The notes under the pieces were generated by a model, which had not been told where the DNA came from, ran no database searches, and saw nothing but the letters and a program-made list of their open reading frames with translations. The position numbers and the translations under genes were made by a program. From the NCBI GenBank assembly GCA_963576475.1, contig OY754970.1, positions 35,683,947 to 35,747,946 on the forward strand: 64,000 nucleotides of DNA. The letters are read 5' to 3'. This DNA is from Molanna angustata. Taxonomy: Eukaryota > Arthropoda > Insecta > Trichoptera > Molannidae. Shown piece after piece: positions 1 to 12,028 of the stretch. The first letter of the stretch is position 1, and the number at the start of each line of letters is the position of its first letter.

Positions 1-793
1 TTCTTACATATTGTGTATAGGCGACTGCCATACAAAATGTATGAAGCGATGTCGTCACTAAATTCAATTTTAAAAAAAATTGTTAAAAAAAAATTGAGAT
101 CTTCTACTACAATGTTGATATTTTTTATAGAAAATTAAATTATCTAGTTGGGGTGTTTCGGCTTTTTTCGATAATTGTAAAAGTTTTGGAAATATAGGCA
201 GTTAAACTCATAAATTTATCATAAAAAAAATATTTTTCTTAATAAAAAATGTTTGAGAAACCCTGGAATTTTTTTGAAAAAACTAATTTGAGATTTTGTA
301 TTTGTCTATGTTTGTACCAATTTTCAGCGTTCTAGCGTTTATGGTTTCTGAGATATATGGAAAAATAAAATAAAAATTCAAAAGTTGATAACCCCTGACA
401 GAAACAAAAATTCAAAATTCCGAGTATAAAAGTTTTGTAGGCCTGTAACTGTTTATATATTCTGAAATTTTAGGCTCTGTAAATTGAGCGGATCAAAAGT
501 TATAAGGGGGGGGGGGGACACACAGACACACAGACACACACACAGACACACACACAGACACACACACAGACACACACACACACAGACACACGAAATGTTC
601 TACTCCGAATTCTGAGTAAATCGGTGTATGGAACATATATGCTGCGAAGCCTCTAAGTTGGTGTTTTTTGACTTCAAAGTTGGAAAAGCCATGAAAAAAG
701 TAGACCTCTCCATACAATTCTCGCGTATTCTGGCTTGATACATTGTCGATATGTTAAGAGAACAAAGTTCTCCTGAACAAATCGACAGTTGGA
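1..793 (-). mobile_element. H1 Helitron-like element (HINE/DINE-1-like), copy A, truncated by window edge
   Basis: First of three adjacent copies of a ~1.04-kb non-coding repeat. Read on the minus strand it starts TCCAACTGTCGA at 793, preceded by A, the A|TC target context of Helitrons. It then carries a (TG/TCTG)n microsatellite (plus-strand CA repeat at about 519-593) and runs into the window edge. No transposase or Rep/Hel gene is present, so it is non-autonomous. Short ORFs translating to cysteine/valine repeats are shadows of the microsatellite. Confidence 0.8.
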
Positions 794-1718
794 TTATTGA
801 ATATTTTCAGATATTTTGTTTTCTATACAACATATGTAGGTATGTATGTCAAGATAGGATAGTATGGAAGAAGATCCTTTTTCCTACCCAGAATATGCAA
901 ATTGCATGATGGTATGTATGTATGTTTGGAGATGAAGTAACAAACTATTAAGTCTTCTTACATATTGTGTATAGGCGACTGCCATACAAAATGTATGAAG
1001 CGATGTCGTCACTAAATTCAATTTTTAAAAAAATTGTTAAAAAAAAATTGAGATACAATGTTAATATTTTTTATAGAAAATTAAATTATCTAGTTGGGGT
1101 GTTTCGGCTTTTTTCGATAATTGTAAAAGTTTTGGAAATATAGGCAGTTAAACTCATAAATTTATCATAAAAAAAATATTTTTCTTAATAAAAAATGTTT
1201 GAGAAACCCTGGAATTTTTTTGAAAAAACTAATTTGAGATTTTGTATTTGTCTATGTTTGTACCAATTTTCAGCGTTCTAGCGTTTATGGTTTCTGAGAT
1301 ATATGGAAAAATAAAATAAAAATTCAAAAGTTGATAACCCCTGACTGAAACAAAAATTCAAAATTCCGAGTATAAAAGTTTTGTAGGCCTGTAACTGTTT
1401 ATATATTCTGAAATTTTAGGCTCTGTAAATTGAGCGGATCAAAAGTTATAAGGGGGGGACGGACACACAGACACACACACAGACACACACACAGACACAC
1501 ACACACACAGACACACGAAATGTTCTACTCCGAATTCTGAGTAAATCCGTGTATGGAACATATATGCTGCGAAGCCTCTAAGTTGGTGTTTTTTGACTTC
1601 AAAGTTGGAAAAGCCGTGAAAAAAGTAGACCTCTCCATACAATTCTCGCGTATTCTGGCTTGATACATTGTCGATATGTTAAGAGAACAAAGTTCTCCTG
1701 AACAAATCGACAGTTGGA
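794..1718 (-). mobile_element. H1 Helitron-like element, copy B, lacking its 3' terminus
   Basis: Nearly identical to copies A and C from about ATTATTGAATATTTTCAG onward, ending (minus-strand start) at 1718 with the same TCCAACTG terminus. The ~90 bp that carry the 3' hairpin and CTAG end in copy C are missing at the A/B junction, where the TTGGA end of copy A runs directly into TTATTGAATA. Its CA-rich microsatellite (1464-1517) is shorter than in copies A and C. Confidence 0.8.
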
Positions 1719-1722
1719 TAAA

Positions 1723-2766
1723 CTAGTTGCATGTAACACATGAGATCCAACTGTCGATAGCGATAGTATGTATAGTTGAAGAATATGTACCAAACTATAA
1801 ACCCATAGATACAAATTATTGAATATTTTCAGATATTTTGTTTTCTATACAACATATGTAGGTATGTATGTCAAGATAGGATAGTATGGAGGAAGATCCT
1901 TTTTCCTACCCAGAATATGCAAATTGCATGATGGTATGTATGTATGTTTGGAGATGAAGTAACAAACTATTAAGTCTTCTTACATATTGTGTATAGGCGA
2001 CTGCCATACAAAAAGTATGAAGCGATGTCGTCACTAAATTCAATTTTTAAAAAAATTGTTAAAAAAAAATTGAGATACAATGTTAATATTTTTTATAGAA
2101 AATTAAATTATCTAGTTGGGGTGTTTCGGCTTTTTTCGATAATTGTAAAAGTTTTGGAAATATAGGCAGTTAAACTCATAAATTTATCATAAAAAAAATA
2201 TTTTTCTTAATAAAAAATGTTTGAGAAACCCTGGAATTTTTTTGAAAAAACTAATTTGAGATTTTGTATTTGTCTATGTTTGTACCAATTTTCAGCGTTC
2301 TAGCGTTTATGGTTTCTGAGATATATGGAAAAATAAAATAAAAATTCAAAAGTTGATAACCCCTGACTGAAACAAAAATTCAAAATTCCGAGTATAAAAG
2401 TTTTGTAGGCCTGTAACTGTTTATATATTCTGAAATTTTAGGCTCTGTAAATTGAGCGGATCAAAAGTTATAAGGGGGGGACGGACACACAGACACACAC
2501 ACAGACACACAGACACACACACACACAGACACACACACAGACACACACACACACACAGACACACGAAATGTTCTACTCCGAATTCTGAGTAAATCCGTGT
2601 ATGGAACATATATGCTGCGAAGCCTCTAAGTTGGTGTTTTTTGACTTCAAAGTTGGAAAAGCCGTGAAAAAAGTAGACCTCTCCATACAATTCTCGCGTA
2701 TTCTGGCTTGATACATTGTCGATATGTTAAGAGAACAAAGTTCTCCTGAACAAATCGACAGTTGGA
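1723..2766 (-). mobile_element. H1 Helitron-like element, copy C, full length (1044 bp)
   Basis: The reference copy. On the minus strand it starts A|TCCAACTGTCGA at 2766 and ends ...CATGTGTTACATG-CAA-CTAG at 1723. CATGT/ACATG is a 5-bp stem with loop GTT three bases before the terminal CTAG, the Helitron 3' signature (hairpin plus CTRR). A second, inverted copy of TCCAACTGTCGA sits just inside the 3' end (plus 1748-1760). This subterminal inverted repeat plus an internal microsatellite (2484-2563) is the pattern known from DINE-1/HINE (Helentron-associated) elements. The spacer to copy B is TTTA, giving CTAG|TTTA|TC. Confidence 0.82.
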
Positions 2767-3367
2767 TTATACAGAAATATGATGAGGCTTCAAGACCAAG
2801 TAGAGGCTCATCTCAACACAAATGGGCGTGGCACTAAATTGAAATTTACCTGTGTGTTTAGTTTTCAGGCAAATTCAGGCAACAAAACCTGTGCGTCACA
2901 TAATAAACACTACACAACTATACACCGTATCCCAATTTTAAAGCACCCATTATTCGCATCAATTGTTTAACGTATATCGTGTATCGAACCGAGAAAGTGC
3001 ATTTTAATTGTTTCATGGGTACGTTTTTGTGTGCATGGCGTACATGCCCTCTGTATAGCCCAATACAAGTTCAATTGACTTTATTGAAATAAATAATGTA
3101 GAGCCCATTAGCTTAGAGATGATGACCTCTTTCTATGATTTCATCGATCGAAACAATCGAAATGCTCCCACTTTCCAAATTGTTGACTATTTTGTTTATT
3201 CATACAATAGAAATAAATTAAAAATTCGGAAATTATCAACATTTTAAGAATATAAAAATAACACATTCTCTGCGTGATATTCGTTGAAAAATTGATGTAA
3301 AATAAACATAACAAGTAGGTAAACAGAACAAAATTGAGGACACCTTGTCGGGTAACTATTATTTATT
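2767..3367. other. Unassigned spacer between H1 copies
   Basis: AT-rich, no convincing ORF or family. 3290-3345 (AAATTGAGGACACC) resembles stretches near 25370, 39330 and 45640, suggesting a fragment of a dispersed repeat. Confidence 0.4.
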
Positions 3368-4475
3368 ATACTATACATGTAACACATGCGATAGTACCTA
3401 TGTATAATTAAAGAATACGTACCAAACTATAAACACTTAAAACACAAATTAATAAATATTTTAAGATATTTTGTTTTCTATATAAAACATGTAGATATAT
3501 GTATGTCAGGATAAGATAGTATGGAGGTCTGTCTTTTTTGCCTACCCAGAATATGAAAACAGCACGATGGTATGTATGTTTGTTTGGAGATTAAGTATCA
3601 AACTATTAAGTCACCTTAAATATTGTATCTAGTTGGGGTGTTTTGGAATGTTGCGACATTTTTAAAAACTTTGGAAATAAAAGGCAGTTAAACACATAAA
3701 TTTATCATGTTTTTTTTTTATTTTGAGCCCATATGTACCTACATTTTTTTATGTTTGCTTACGTTTATTGTTTTTTTTTATTTTTTTTTGAATTTACTAT
3801 TTTTTAAATTTACTGTTTTGGTTTATTTTAAGTCCATAATATATGTATATCTTTTTTTATGTTTGCTTACATAGTTTGTTTTTTTTTCATTTATTGCATT
3901 ACTGTATAGGTTTAAATTTTTTTTTTGCTAAGTGTATACCTAATTGTTTTTTTTTCTTATTCTATATATTTTCATCATCAATAAGTATGTGTTTTTATCT
4001 ATGTATGTAAAAGGCATTTATGCCGTTTATAAATAAATAAATAAAAATCTTAGTAAAAAATGTTCGAGAAACTCAATTATTTTTTTTCAAAAACCAATTT
4101 TGAGCGTTATAGCTTTTATGGTTTTTGAGCTATATGGAAAAATAAAGTAAAAATTCAATAATATAACCCCTGACTGAAACAAAAATACAAAATTCTGAGT
4201 ATAAAAGTTTTTAAGGCCTATAACTTGCTATATTTTCTGAAATTTAAATGTGCATTTAGCGGATCAGACGATATATGGGAACGGACACACACACACACAA
4301 ATACACTCAATGTTCTACTCTGAATTCTGAGTAAATCCATATATATACAGAATGTATATGTTACAAAGCCTCTATGGGTGTTTTTTTACTTCAAAGTTGA
4401 AAAAACCGTAGAAAGTATAGACCCCGCATACAAATCTCGCGTATAATGGCTTGATACTTTGTCGATATGTTAAAC
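3368..4475 (-). mobile_element. H1 Helitron-like element, older diverged copy D, interrupted by a retroposon tail
   Basis: Follows the H1 consensus with many substitutions. The 3' terminal hairpin region is partly deleted (ACATGTAACACATGCGATAG remains), the CA microsatellite is reduced to a short ACAC run near 4288, and the 5' subterminal repeat is not preserved. A 338-bp insertion (3708-4045) separates the two halves. Confidence 0.72.
3708..4045 (+). mobile_element. 3' tail of a non-LTR retrotransposon inserted in H1 copy D
   Basis: T-rich, internally repetitive (two related TTTTTTTATGTTTGCTTAC segments) and ends GTAAAAGGCATTTATGCCGTTTATAAATAAATAAATAAA, a 3'-UTR ending with a short A-rich repeat tail. 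No coding part remains. It interrupts H1 exactly where the other copies are continuous. Family unassigned (CR1/Jockey-like by the tail). Confidence 0.5.
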
Positions 4476-5326
4476 ATTTGAAAACAGTAATATTTTGTTG
4501 CATATAACCGAATAAAATTTAAAAATTATTTTCGCTCAGCCGGAAACGCATAGCTTTGTTTACTATGTATAGAATACAAGATTGTTCAATTTTATCAAAA
4601 TATCAAATGAAACAAATTTTGAAAGTCTCAGAGCTCTAACTGACCGGGGAGTTAAATAAATTTTATTGCAATATTCTAGTCTAGTATAAACAGACAAGTG
4701 AAGTTAAAGAAAAGTGAAAATTAGGTATTATATGTAATATTAATTCAGAGAAAATAGGAATTATGGGGATTTTTTGTTGGAAAATCGCGGCGTTCCAAGG
4801 TGGATTTTTTCAGACTGATGAATTATAATTATTCTTGAATAATGTACCTACTGTAACAACAAGAATAATGTACCTACTGTAACAACAAGACTTATAAGAA
4901 ACACATTGATTCCTCGTAAATCAATATAGAAGCGTGGGACTTTCAAAGAAACATAATATCTCTCTCAATACATTAAATGGCTTTATTAAATATAAATGCG
5001 TCGTAAAATGCTATAATTTAAATCTTTGAAGTTTGTTGAAGTAATTAAGAATTTAATTGCTGGCTTATTACTAGATACATATTTTTTTTATTTTTCAAGA
5101 AAGAAAAAAATCTTCAAAGCATGCGATAAATTTGTTAAAAAATACTACTAGTTGGATGATAAAAATAACCAAACCACTGATGTAGTGAAACATAATATAA
5201 TAAAAAAATGGGTTGACAATCCCTAAATGCATTTTTATGGAGCCCCTTTCTGTTGCATACATAATTAAAAAAATAATAATTTCTCCAGAAATTGAAAGCA
5301 TTTAAAGGTGTTCGCAGATCAAATCA
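4476..5326. other. Unassigned AT-rich stretch with a 26-bp direct duplication and a dispersed-repeat fragment
   Basis: 4837-4862 and 4863-4888 are a perfect head-to-tail 26-bp duplication (core AATAATGTACCTACTG). Around 4610-4665, GAAAGTCTCAGAGCTCTAAC belongs to a family also seen at 26130, 39390 and 42610. No gene seen. Confidence 0.45.
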
Positions 5327-5460
5327 TACATACATACATACCATCACGGCAAATCCAACATTGTGGGGTGACCAGCGACAGGTGTACGGGTGAACATTTC
5401 CTTATAAAAGGAAGCTCGACACGTGCGTGTATACCCACACATCAGCCTCGTCTCACTTAA
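5327..5460 (-). mobile_element. R260 dispersed repeat (SINE-like), 3' part
   Basis: Starts on the plus strand with CATACATACATACCATCACG, the reverse complement of a (CGTGATGGTATG)n-type tail, followed by segments shared with 15600-15722 and 37010-37110 (ACATTGTGGG..., CTTATAAAAGGAAG, ACCCACACAT). The tail is the same as that of the RTE elements in this window. Truncated copy. Confidence 0.6.
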
Positions 5461-5651
5461 AAAGTACACTTACACATAGTATGATACGATGTCATTTGTT
5501 TGATTTTACATAAGACTCAAAATTTCCTAGTACGCCATACACAAAAAAAAAACAATAGTAAACACCATCTTAATAATCACTGTTAAGAAATCGATTTAAA
5601 AATACGCTCAATAGTGTGAAATCATAAATCTTCACTATTTCTTTAATATTA

Positions 5652-5837
5652 CTTCTCAGGCAACTGACAGGTAGGTACTATGTCGAATATTTATTTAACA
5701 CGCACCCAATAACAAGTTGCCACATTCTGGAGATGCAGACTGAAAACACAATTAAAAACTGTGTCTCCACCGGGAATCGAACCCGGGACCTTTGGATCAG
5801 CAGTCAGATACCTAACCACTTGAGCCACGAAGGCCGA
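5652..5837 (-). mobile_element. tRNA-derived SINE, family S2
   Basis: On the minus strand it opens TCGGCCTTCGTGGCTCAAG, with an A-box-like TGGCTCAAGTGG and a B box GGTTCGATTCC, then a body with GTTGCC...CAACTTGTTATTGGGTGCG. Near-identical copies lie at 40745-40961 (plus) and 52521-52730 (minus). It is a pseudo-tRNA head, not a tRNA gene, because the same body follows each time and no acceptor stem closes. Confidence 0.75.
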
Positions 5838-6539
5838 TAAACTATATTAAGTAGTGGAGAGAAAAAAATCGTCGACAACCGTAACATAATTTTAACCCGT
5901 TTAACTTCTGTGCCGTTGTCCTGGGGTTCGATTTCAAAGCAAAGGAGAAATGTTTTTAAATTAATTTTTCACCCAAATGGAATGAAACAATGGTTACCTG
6001 GAACAAATTGCCATCTGGCAACAAACTCGCATCTTGCATATTGTGTAAAGGAAATTCTGGTACCATCTGCCAACAAATTCAACCGTTTATAAAAATAAAA
6101 CTGTAGTTTCAATTTTATTTGCGAAATCTTCGATGAATTTATTTTGTATATATTCTGTAGCGGTCACGCGATAGCTAAAAGAAATTGGAAATATTCTAAG
6201 AAAGTACAAAGTATGTTGCATTATTGGCAGAAGTAATTTATCAGTATTGTCAGACTTGTCAATTAGCTTATTGGTCAGCCAGGGGCGTAGGCCTGGTAGA
6301 GAATAGCGCGGGTCCCGACAGGGCGCACCTCTAGCGTCTATTATCACGCACGGTTAGTCAATTATACGAATAAAATTTGCAAAAAAAACGAGTGGGTTGT
6401 GGCCAACACTAAACACATTATTATTTTATCACAATTGATTTTGTTTAAACCACGAACATCTTCTTCTTCCTCAGGACGGATGACAAACGTCTTATTCTGA
6501 AAATTAATTTTGAATATATTTATAAACAGCTAGTACCCG
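5838..6539. other. Unassigned stretch
   Basis: No convincing gene. 6385-6410 (GAGTGGGTTGTGGCCAACAC) is the reverse complement of a motif repeated at 45572 and 47238. 5990-6080 has two related segments (CCATCTGGCAACAAAC and CCATCTGCCAACAAAT). Confidence 0.35.
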
Positions 6540-6610
6540 ACATGCGTTGCAATGTCTCTTCAGTCCTTCCTTTTGATATAAAATTCCCTGTGAACAAACA
6601 ACAACAGGAT
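6540..6610 (-). mobile_element. Helitron 3' end (lepidopteran type)
   Basis: On the minus strand the sequence ends ATGTCGGGTACTAG, with CTAG at 6540-6543. This closely matches the Helitron 3' end at 9440-9455 (CTGTCGGGTACGCTAG). The extent of the element to the right could not be fixed. Confidence 0.45.
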
Positions 6611-6657
6611 AGTTGAACTGAAAGAGTCCTAGAGACAGTAATGTTCACTGCGCCTGT

Positions 6658-6706
6658 CACAATTACAGTTTATTAAACTGACAATTACAGTTTATTAAAC
6701 TGACAA
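6658..6706. repeat. Two-copy 22-bp tandem repeat, each with a perfect palindrome
   Basis: ACAATTACAGTTTATTAAACTG occurs twice head to tail followed by a partial third unit. CAGTTTATTAAACTG is itself a perfect 15-bp palindrome. Confidence 0.7.
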
Positions 6707-7618
<912 letters not shown>

Positions 7619-7647
7619 ATATTTGATGTTTTCACGGGTGAAATATG

Positions 7648-7758
7648 TTATAATATTTTTATCTCGGTTTTCCCGTGTCAGTAGGTCTTGACTAAGACCA
7701 TTTGTCTTCCGACGTTTCGCCTGAATATCACCAGGCATTTTCAAGGACTTAACGAAAA
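7648..7758 (-). repeat. Left arm of a 111-bp inverted repeat
   Basis: Reverse complement of 7824-7934, effectively identical. Contains TCCTTGAAAATGCC (on the minus strand), a GCCTG/CAGGC hairpin and GAAACGTCGG. Separated from its partner by 65 bases. Confidence 0.95.
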
Positions 7759-7823
7759 GCACGCGCGCGACACACGTCTACTCACACTGAAAGCTCACCG
7801 TCAAGTTAGTATAATAATATAGT

Positions 7824-8189
<366 letters not shown>

Positions 8190-8816
8190 CTTCCGTACGT
8201 GTGTATGTCACTGAACTCCTCCTAAACGGCTGAACCGATTTTGATGAAACTTTTTGTTTGTGTTTATGTGAGTCCCTGAGTGGATTAGATTCACAAAAAG
8301 GAATTTAATAAAAGAATAATAAAATATCGTTATAAATATTTTCGGAATACGCATTTTGAATAATGGCGACATTGCTTTCGATATGTCATAATATGATGCA
8401 ATGTTGGTTATGACATTAAAACTTGATGTTTTTCTCAACGCTGTCTGCGGTATTTGTTTTCATATTTTTAATATTTTATGAAATTATTAAGTTATTTGTA
8501 TATATTTTTTATTATTATTGTATAAATCTATTTAGTTTTTTTCCAAGTATATTCTGTTTTAAGTGTTATTATGACGATAGGTATATCAAAGTCATCATCT
8601 CAATGTAATGTTTCGTAATATTTTCGTTTAAATATTTCAATTAATTTATGAATATCATATTATTTTATTAAAAACCTCCGTAATGTAAAGTGAGGTTATA
8701 AATATATATTTTGTGATTGAAACGTCAAGATCAAACAACAAACTTAGGTATATTAAAGTGAATTTTCTATAGTGAAAAAATGTACAACTCCGTACTATAA
8801 AATGAATAATTTTGGA

Positions 8817-8995
8817 TGGGTGGATGGCAGAGCGGTTAGCGCGCTGGGTTAGTAATCCAGTGGTCGCGAGTTCGAATCCTGCCTCGACCGATCTCGTTCA
8901 CCTATAGGACAAGCATTTATGCTTAGTTTAGGGAACGTAGGAAGATGTATATGTACTTGTTTAACAAGGACATATTCATTTTTTATATTAAAAAA
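8817..8995 (+). mobile_element. tRNA-derived SINE, family S1
   Basis: tRNA-like head: GGCAGAGCGGTTAGCGCGC (A box), a hairpin CTGGG-TTAGTAA-TCCAG whose loop would read AGT as anticodon, and B box GAGTTCGAATCC, followed by a non-tRNA body and an A-rich tail. Copies on the minus strand at 13506-13663 and 27838-28003 share head and body (TCGACCGAT...GAACGTAGGAAGATGTATAT). It is a SINE, not a tRNA gene. Confidence 0.8.
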
Positions 8996-9211
8996 AAAAA
9001 AGTTATAAATATATATTTTGTGTTTGAAAAATATATAGGTACATACATAGATACTCTTATGGCATAATTCAAAATAGACCAAGATTATTCTTTGAAAAGT
9101 CTTTCTCCAAACTTCTCAATATCCAACTCAAATAAAATAATCAATTATTAAGGGATTCTGAATCTTCGATTTTTTTTGTGACTAGGGAGAGAGAGAGTGA
9201 ATATTAGTGTG

Positions 9212-9385
9212 TATCCCATCAGGGCCGGGTAATCGAAACTATAACAGGTAACAAATACCTACATCTTAAATATTAAATAGTTCATTACCCATTATGTATT
9301 TTGCCTTTTTTATGTGAGGCAAGACTGATATGTGGGTATACACGCATGTGCCGTGCTTCCTTTTATAAGGTAATCCATCCTTTTA
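9212..9385 (+). mobile_element. R260 dispersed repeat, partial copy
   Basis: Shares GGGTAATCGAAA, a TGTGGGTATACACGC segment and CTTCCTTTTATAAGGTAAT with 15458-15725 and 36835-37112. The tail is missing. Confidence 0.55.
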
Positions 9386-9455
9386 ATATTTGTTAAACCA
9401 GCTAATAACAGGCAAGCCAACGTTCGCGCAGGACAACGTCTGTCGGGTACGCTAG

Positions 9456-9729
9456 TATCAAATATAATTTCATGAATGAATTCCAATTTAAAATGTTAAT
9501 TAATAACGATAGTTTTAAAAGAAATATTTGTTTGTAACTTTCTGTAGGTACATATAATTTGTACACTAGCGGACTTATTGCAAGACGGCATATTTTTAAC
9601 CAACCAGAGTTAAAGTTAAATATACCTACAATACGATCTGCACTAGCATTTGGCTAGAATAATAATTATGTTTATTTTTTCTCCCCTTAAGAATACATAC
9701 AGGAAGAGAACAGAATAAAGTAATGACAT
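9456..9729. other. Unassigned spacer before the satellite
   Basis: AT-rich, no ORF or repeat recognised. Confidence 0.4.
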
Positions 9730-12028
9730 GACAAAATATAAAATATATATTACAGAAGAAAAGAGTATGTAAAAAAAAGCTTGAATATAACAACAGCTCA
9801 TAGCAATGAAGAAAAACAATAAGGAGAAAAAATATTTTTCTTTTTTGACTAGAAAAATGATTATTTATAAATTAGCCCAATAGACAAAATATAAAATATA
9901 TATTACAGAAGAAAAGAGTAGGTAAAAAAAAGCTTGAATATAACAACAGCTCATAGCAATGAAGAAAAACAATAAGGAGAAAAAATATTTTTCTTTTTTG
10001 ACTAGAAAAATGATTATTTATAAATTAGCCCAATAGACAAAATATAAAATATATATTACAGAAGAAAAGAGTAGGTAAAAAAAAGCTTGAATATAACAAC
10101 AGCTCATAGCAATGAAGAAAAACAATAAGGAGAAAAAATATTTTTCTTTTTTGACTAGAAAAATGATTATTTATAAATTAGCCCAATAGACAAAATATAA
10201 AATATATATTACAGAAGAAAAGAGTAGGTAAAAAAAAGCTTGAATATAACAACAGCTCATAGCAATGAAGAAAAACAATAAGGAGAAAAAATATTTTTCT
10301 TTTTTGACTAGAAAAATGATTATTTATAAATTAGCCCAATAGACAAAATATAAAATATATATTACAGAAGAAAAGAGTAGGTAAAAAAAAGCTTGAATAT
10401 AACAACAGCTCATAGCAATGAAGAAAAACAATAAGGAGAAAAAATATTTTTCTTTTTTGACTAGAAAAATGATTATTTATAAATTAGCCCAATAGACAAA
10501 ATATAAAATATATATTACAGAAGAAAAGAGTATGTAAAAAAAAGCTTGAATATAACAACAGCTCATAGCAATGAAGAAAAACAATAAGGAGAAAAAATAT
10601 TTTTCTTTTTTGACTAGAAAAATGATTATTTATAAATTAGCCCAATAGACAAAATATAAAATATATATTACAGAAGAAAAGAGTAGGTAAAAAAAAGCTT
10701 GAATATAACAACAGCTCATAGCAATGAAGAAAAACAATAAGGAGAAAAAATATTTTTCTTTTTTGACTAGAAAAATGATTATTTATAAATTAGCCCAATA
10801 GACAAAATATAAAATATATATTACAGAAGAAAAGAGTAGGTAAAAAAAAGCTTGAATATAACAACAGCTCATAGCAATGAAGAAAAACAATAAGGAGAAA
10901 AAATATTTTTCTTTTTTGACTAGAAAAATGATTATTTATAAATTAGCCCAATAGACAAAATATAAAATATATATTACAGAAGAAAAGAGTAGGTAAAAAA
11001 AAGCTTGAATATAACAACAGCTCATAGCAATGAAGAAAAACAATAAGGAGAAAAAATATTTTTCTTTTTTGACTAGAAAAATGATTATTTATAAATTAGC
11101 CCAATAGACAAAATATAAAATATATATTACAGAAGAAAAGAGTAGGTAAAAAAAAGCTTGAATATAACAACAGCTCATAGCAATGAAGAAAAACAATAAG
11201 GAGAAAAAATATTTTTCTTTTTTGACTAGAAAAATGATTATTTATAAATTAGCCCAATAGACAAAATATAAAATATATATTACAGAAGAAAAGAGTAGGT
11301 AAAAAAAAGCTTGAATATAACAACAGCTCATAGCAATGAAGAAAAACAATAAGGAGAAAAAATATTTTTCTTTTTTGACTAGAAAAATGATTATTTATAA
11401 ATTAGCCCAATAGACAAAATATAAAATATATATTACAGAAGAAAAGAGTAGGTAAAAAAAAGCTTGAATATAACAACAGCTCATAGCAATGAAGAAAAAC
11501 AATAAGGAGAAAAAATATTTTTCTTTTTTGACTAGAAAAATGATTATTTATAAATTAGCCCAATAGACAAAATATAAAATATATATTACAGAAGAAAAGA
11601 GTAGGTAAAAAAAAGCTTGAATATAACAACAGCTCATAGCAATGAAGAAAAACAATAAGGAGAAAAAATATTTTTCTTTTTTGACTAGAAAAATGATTAT
11701 TTATAAATTAGCCCAATAGACAAAATATAAAATATATATTACAGAAGAAAAGAGTATGTAAAAAAAATCTTGAATATAACAACAGCTCATAGCAATGAAG
11801 AAAAACAATAAGGAGAAAAAATATTTTTCTTTTTTGACTAGAAAAATGATTATTTATAAATTAGCCCAATAGACAAAATATAAAATATATATTACAGAAG
11901 AAAAGAGTATGTAAAAAAAATCTTGAATATAACAACAGCTCATGAATAGCAATGAAGAAAAACAATAAGGAGAAAAAATATTTTTCTTTTTTGACTAGAA
12001 AAATGATTATTTATAAATTAGCCCAATA
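9730..12028. repeat. 153-bp satellite array, 15 head-to-tail copies
   Basis: Units start with GACAAAATATAAAATATATA at 9730 + 153n (n = 0-14) and end TTATAAATTAGCCCAATA. Copies are almost identical. Two variable sites are visible: GTATGT versus GTAGGT, and AAGCTTG versus AATCTTG. GTATGT occurs in copies 1, 6, 14 and 15; AATCTTG only in copies 14 and 15. The last copy also has a 4-bp insertion (CTCATGAATAGC). There is no ORF of note. The near-identity indicates recent amplification or ongoing homogenisation. Confidence 0.97.

Noticed and set aside
493..717. Three similar 67-89 codon minus-strand ORFs (MYGEVYFFHGF...) in the H1 copies
   Set aside because: They run through the CA/GACACA microsatellite, differ in length with it, and are absent in diverged copies; not a conserved protein.
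1..4475. H1 as a TIR DNA transposon because of the TCCAACTGTCGA inverted repeat
   Set aside because: The inverted repeat is terminal at one end only; at the other it is subterminal, followed by a hairpin and CTAG, with no TSD, which fits Helitron-like elements better.
5760..5837. tRNA gene on the minus strand
   Set aside because: Same reasoning; the S2 head recurs with a fixed body at 40745 and 52521.
8817..8890. tRNA gene with AGT anticodon loop
   Set aside because: A and B boxes are present, but there is no proper acceptor stem and the same non-tRNA body follows in three copies: a SINE.
9730..12028. CRISPR array
   Set aside because: Units are contiguous 153-bp repeats with no unique spacers, in an insect nuclear genome.
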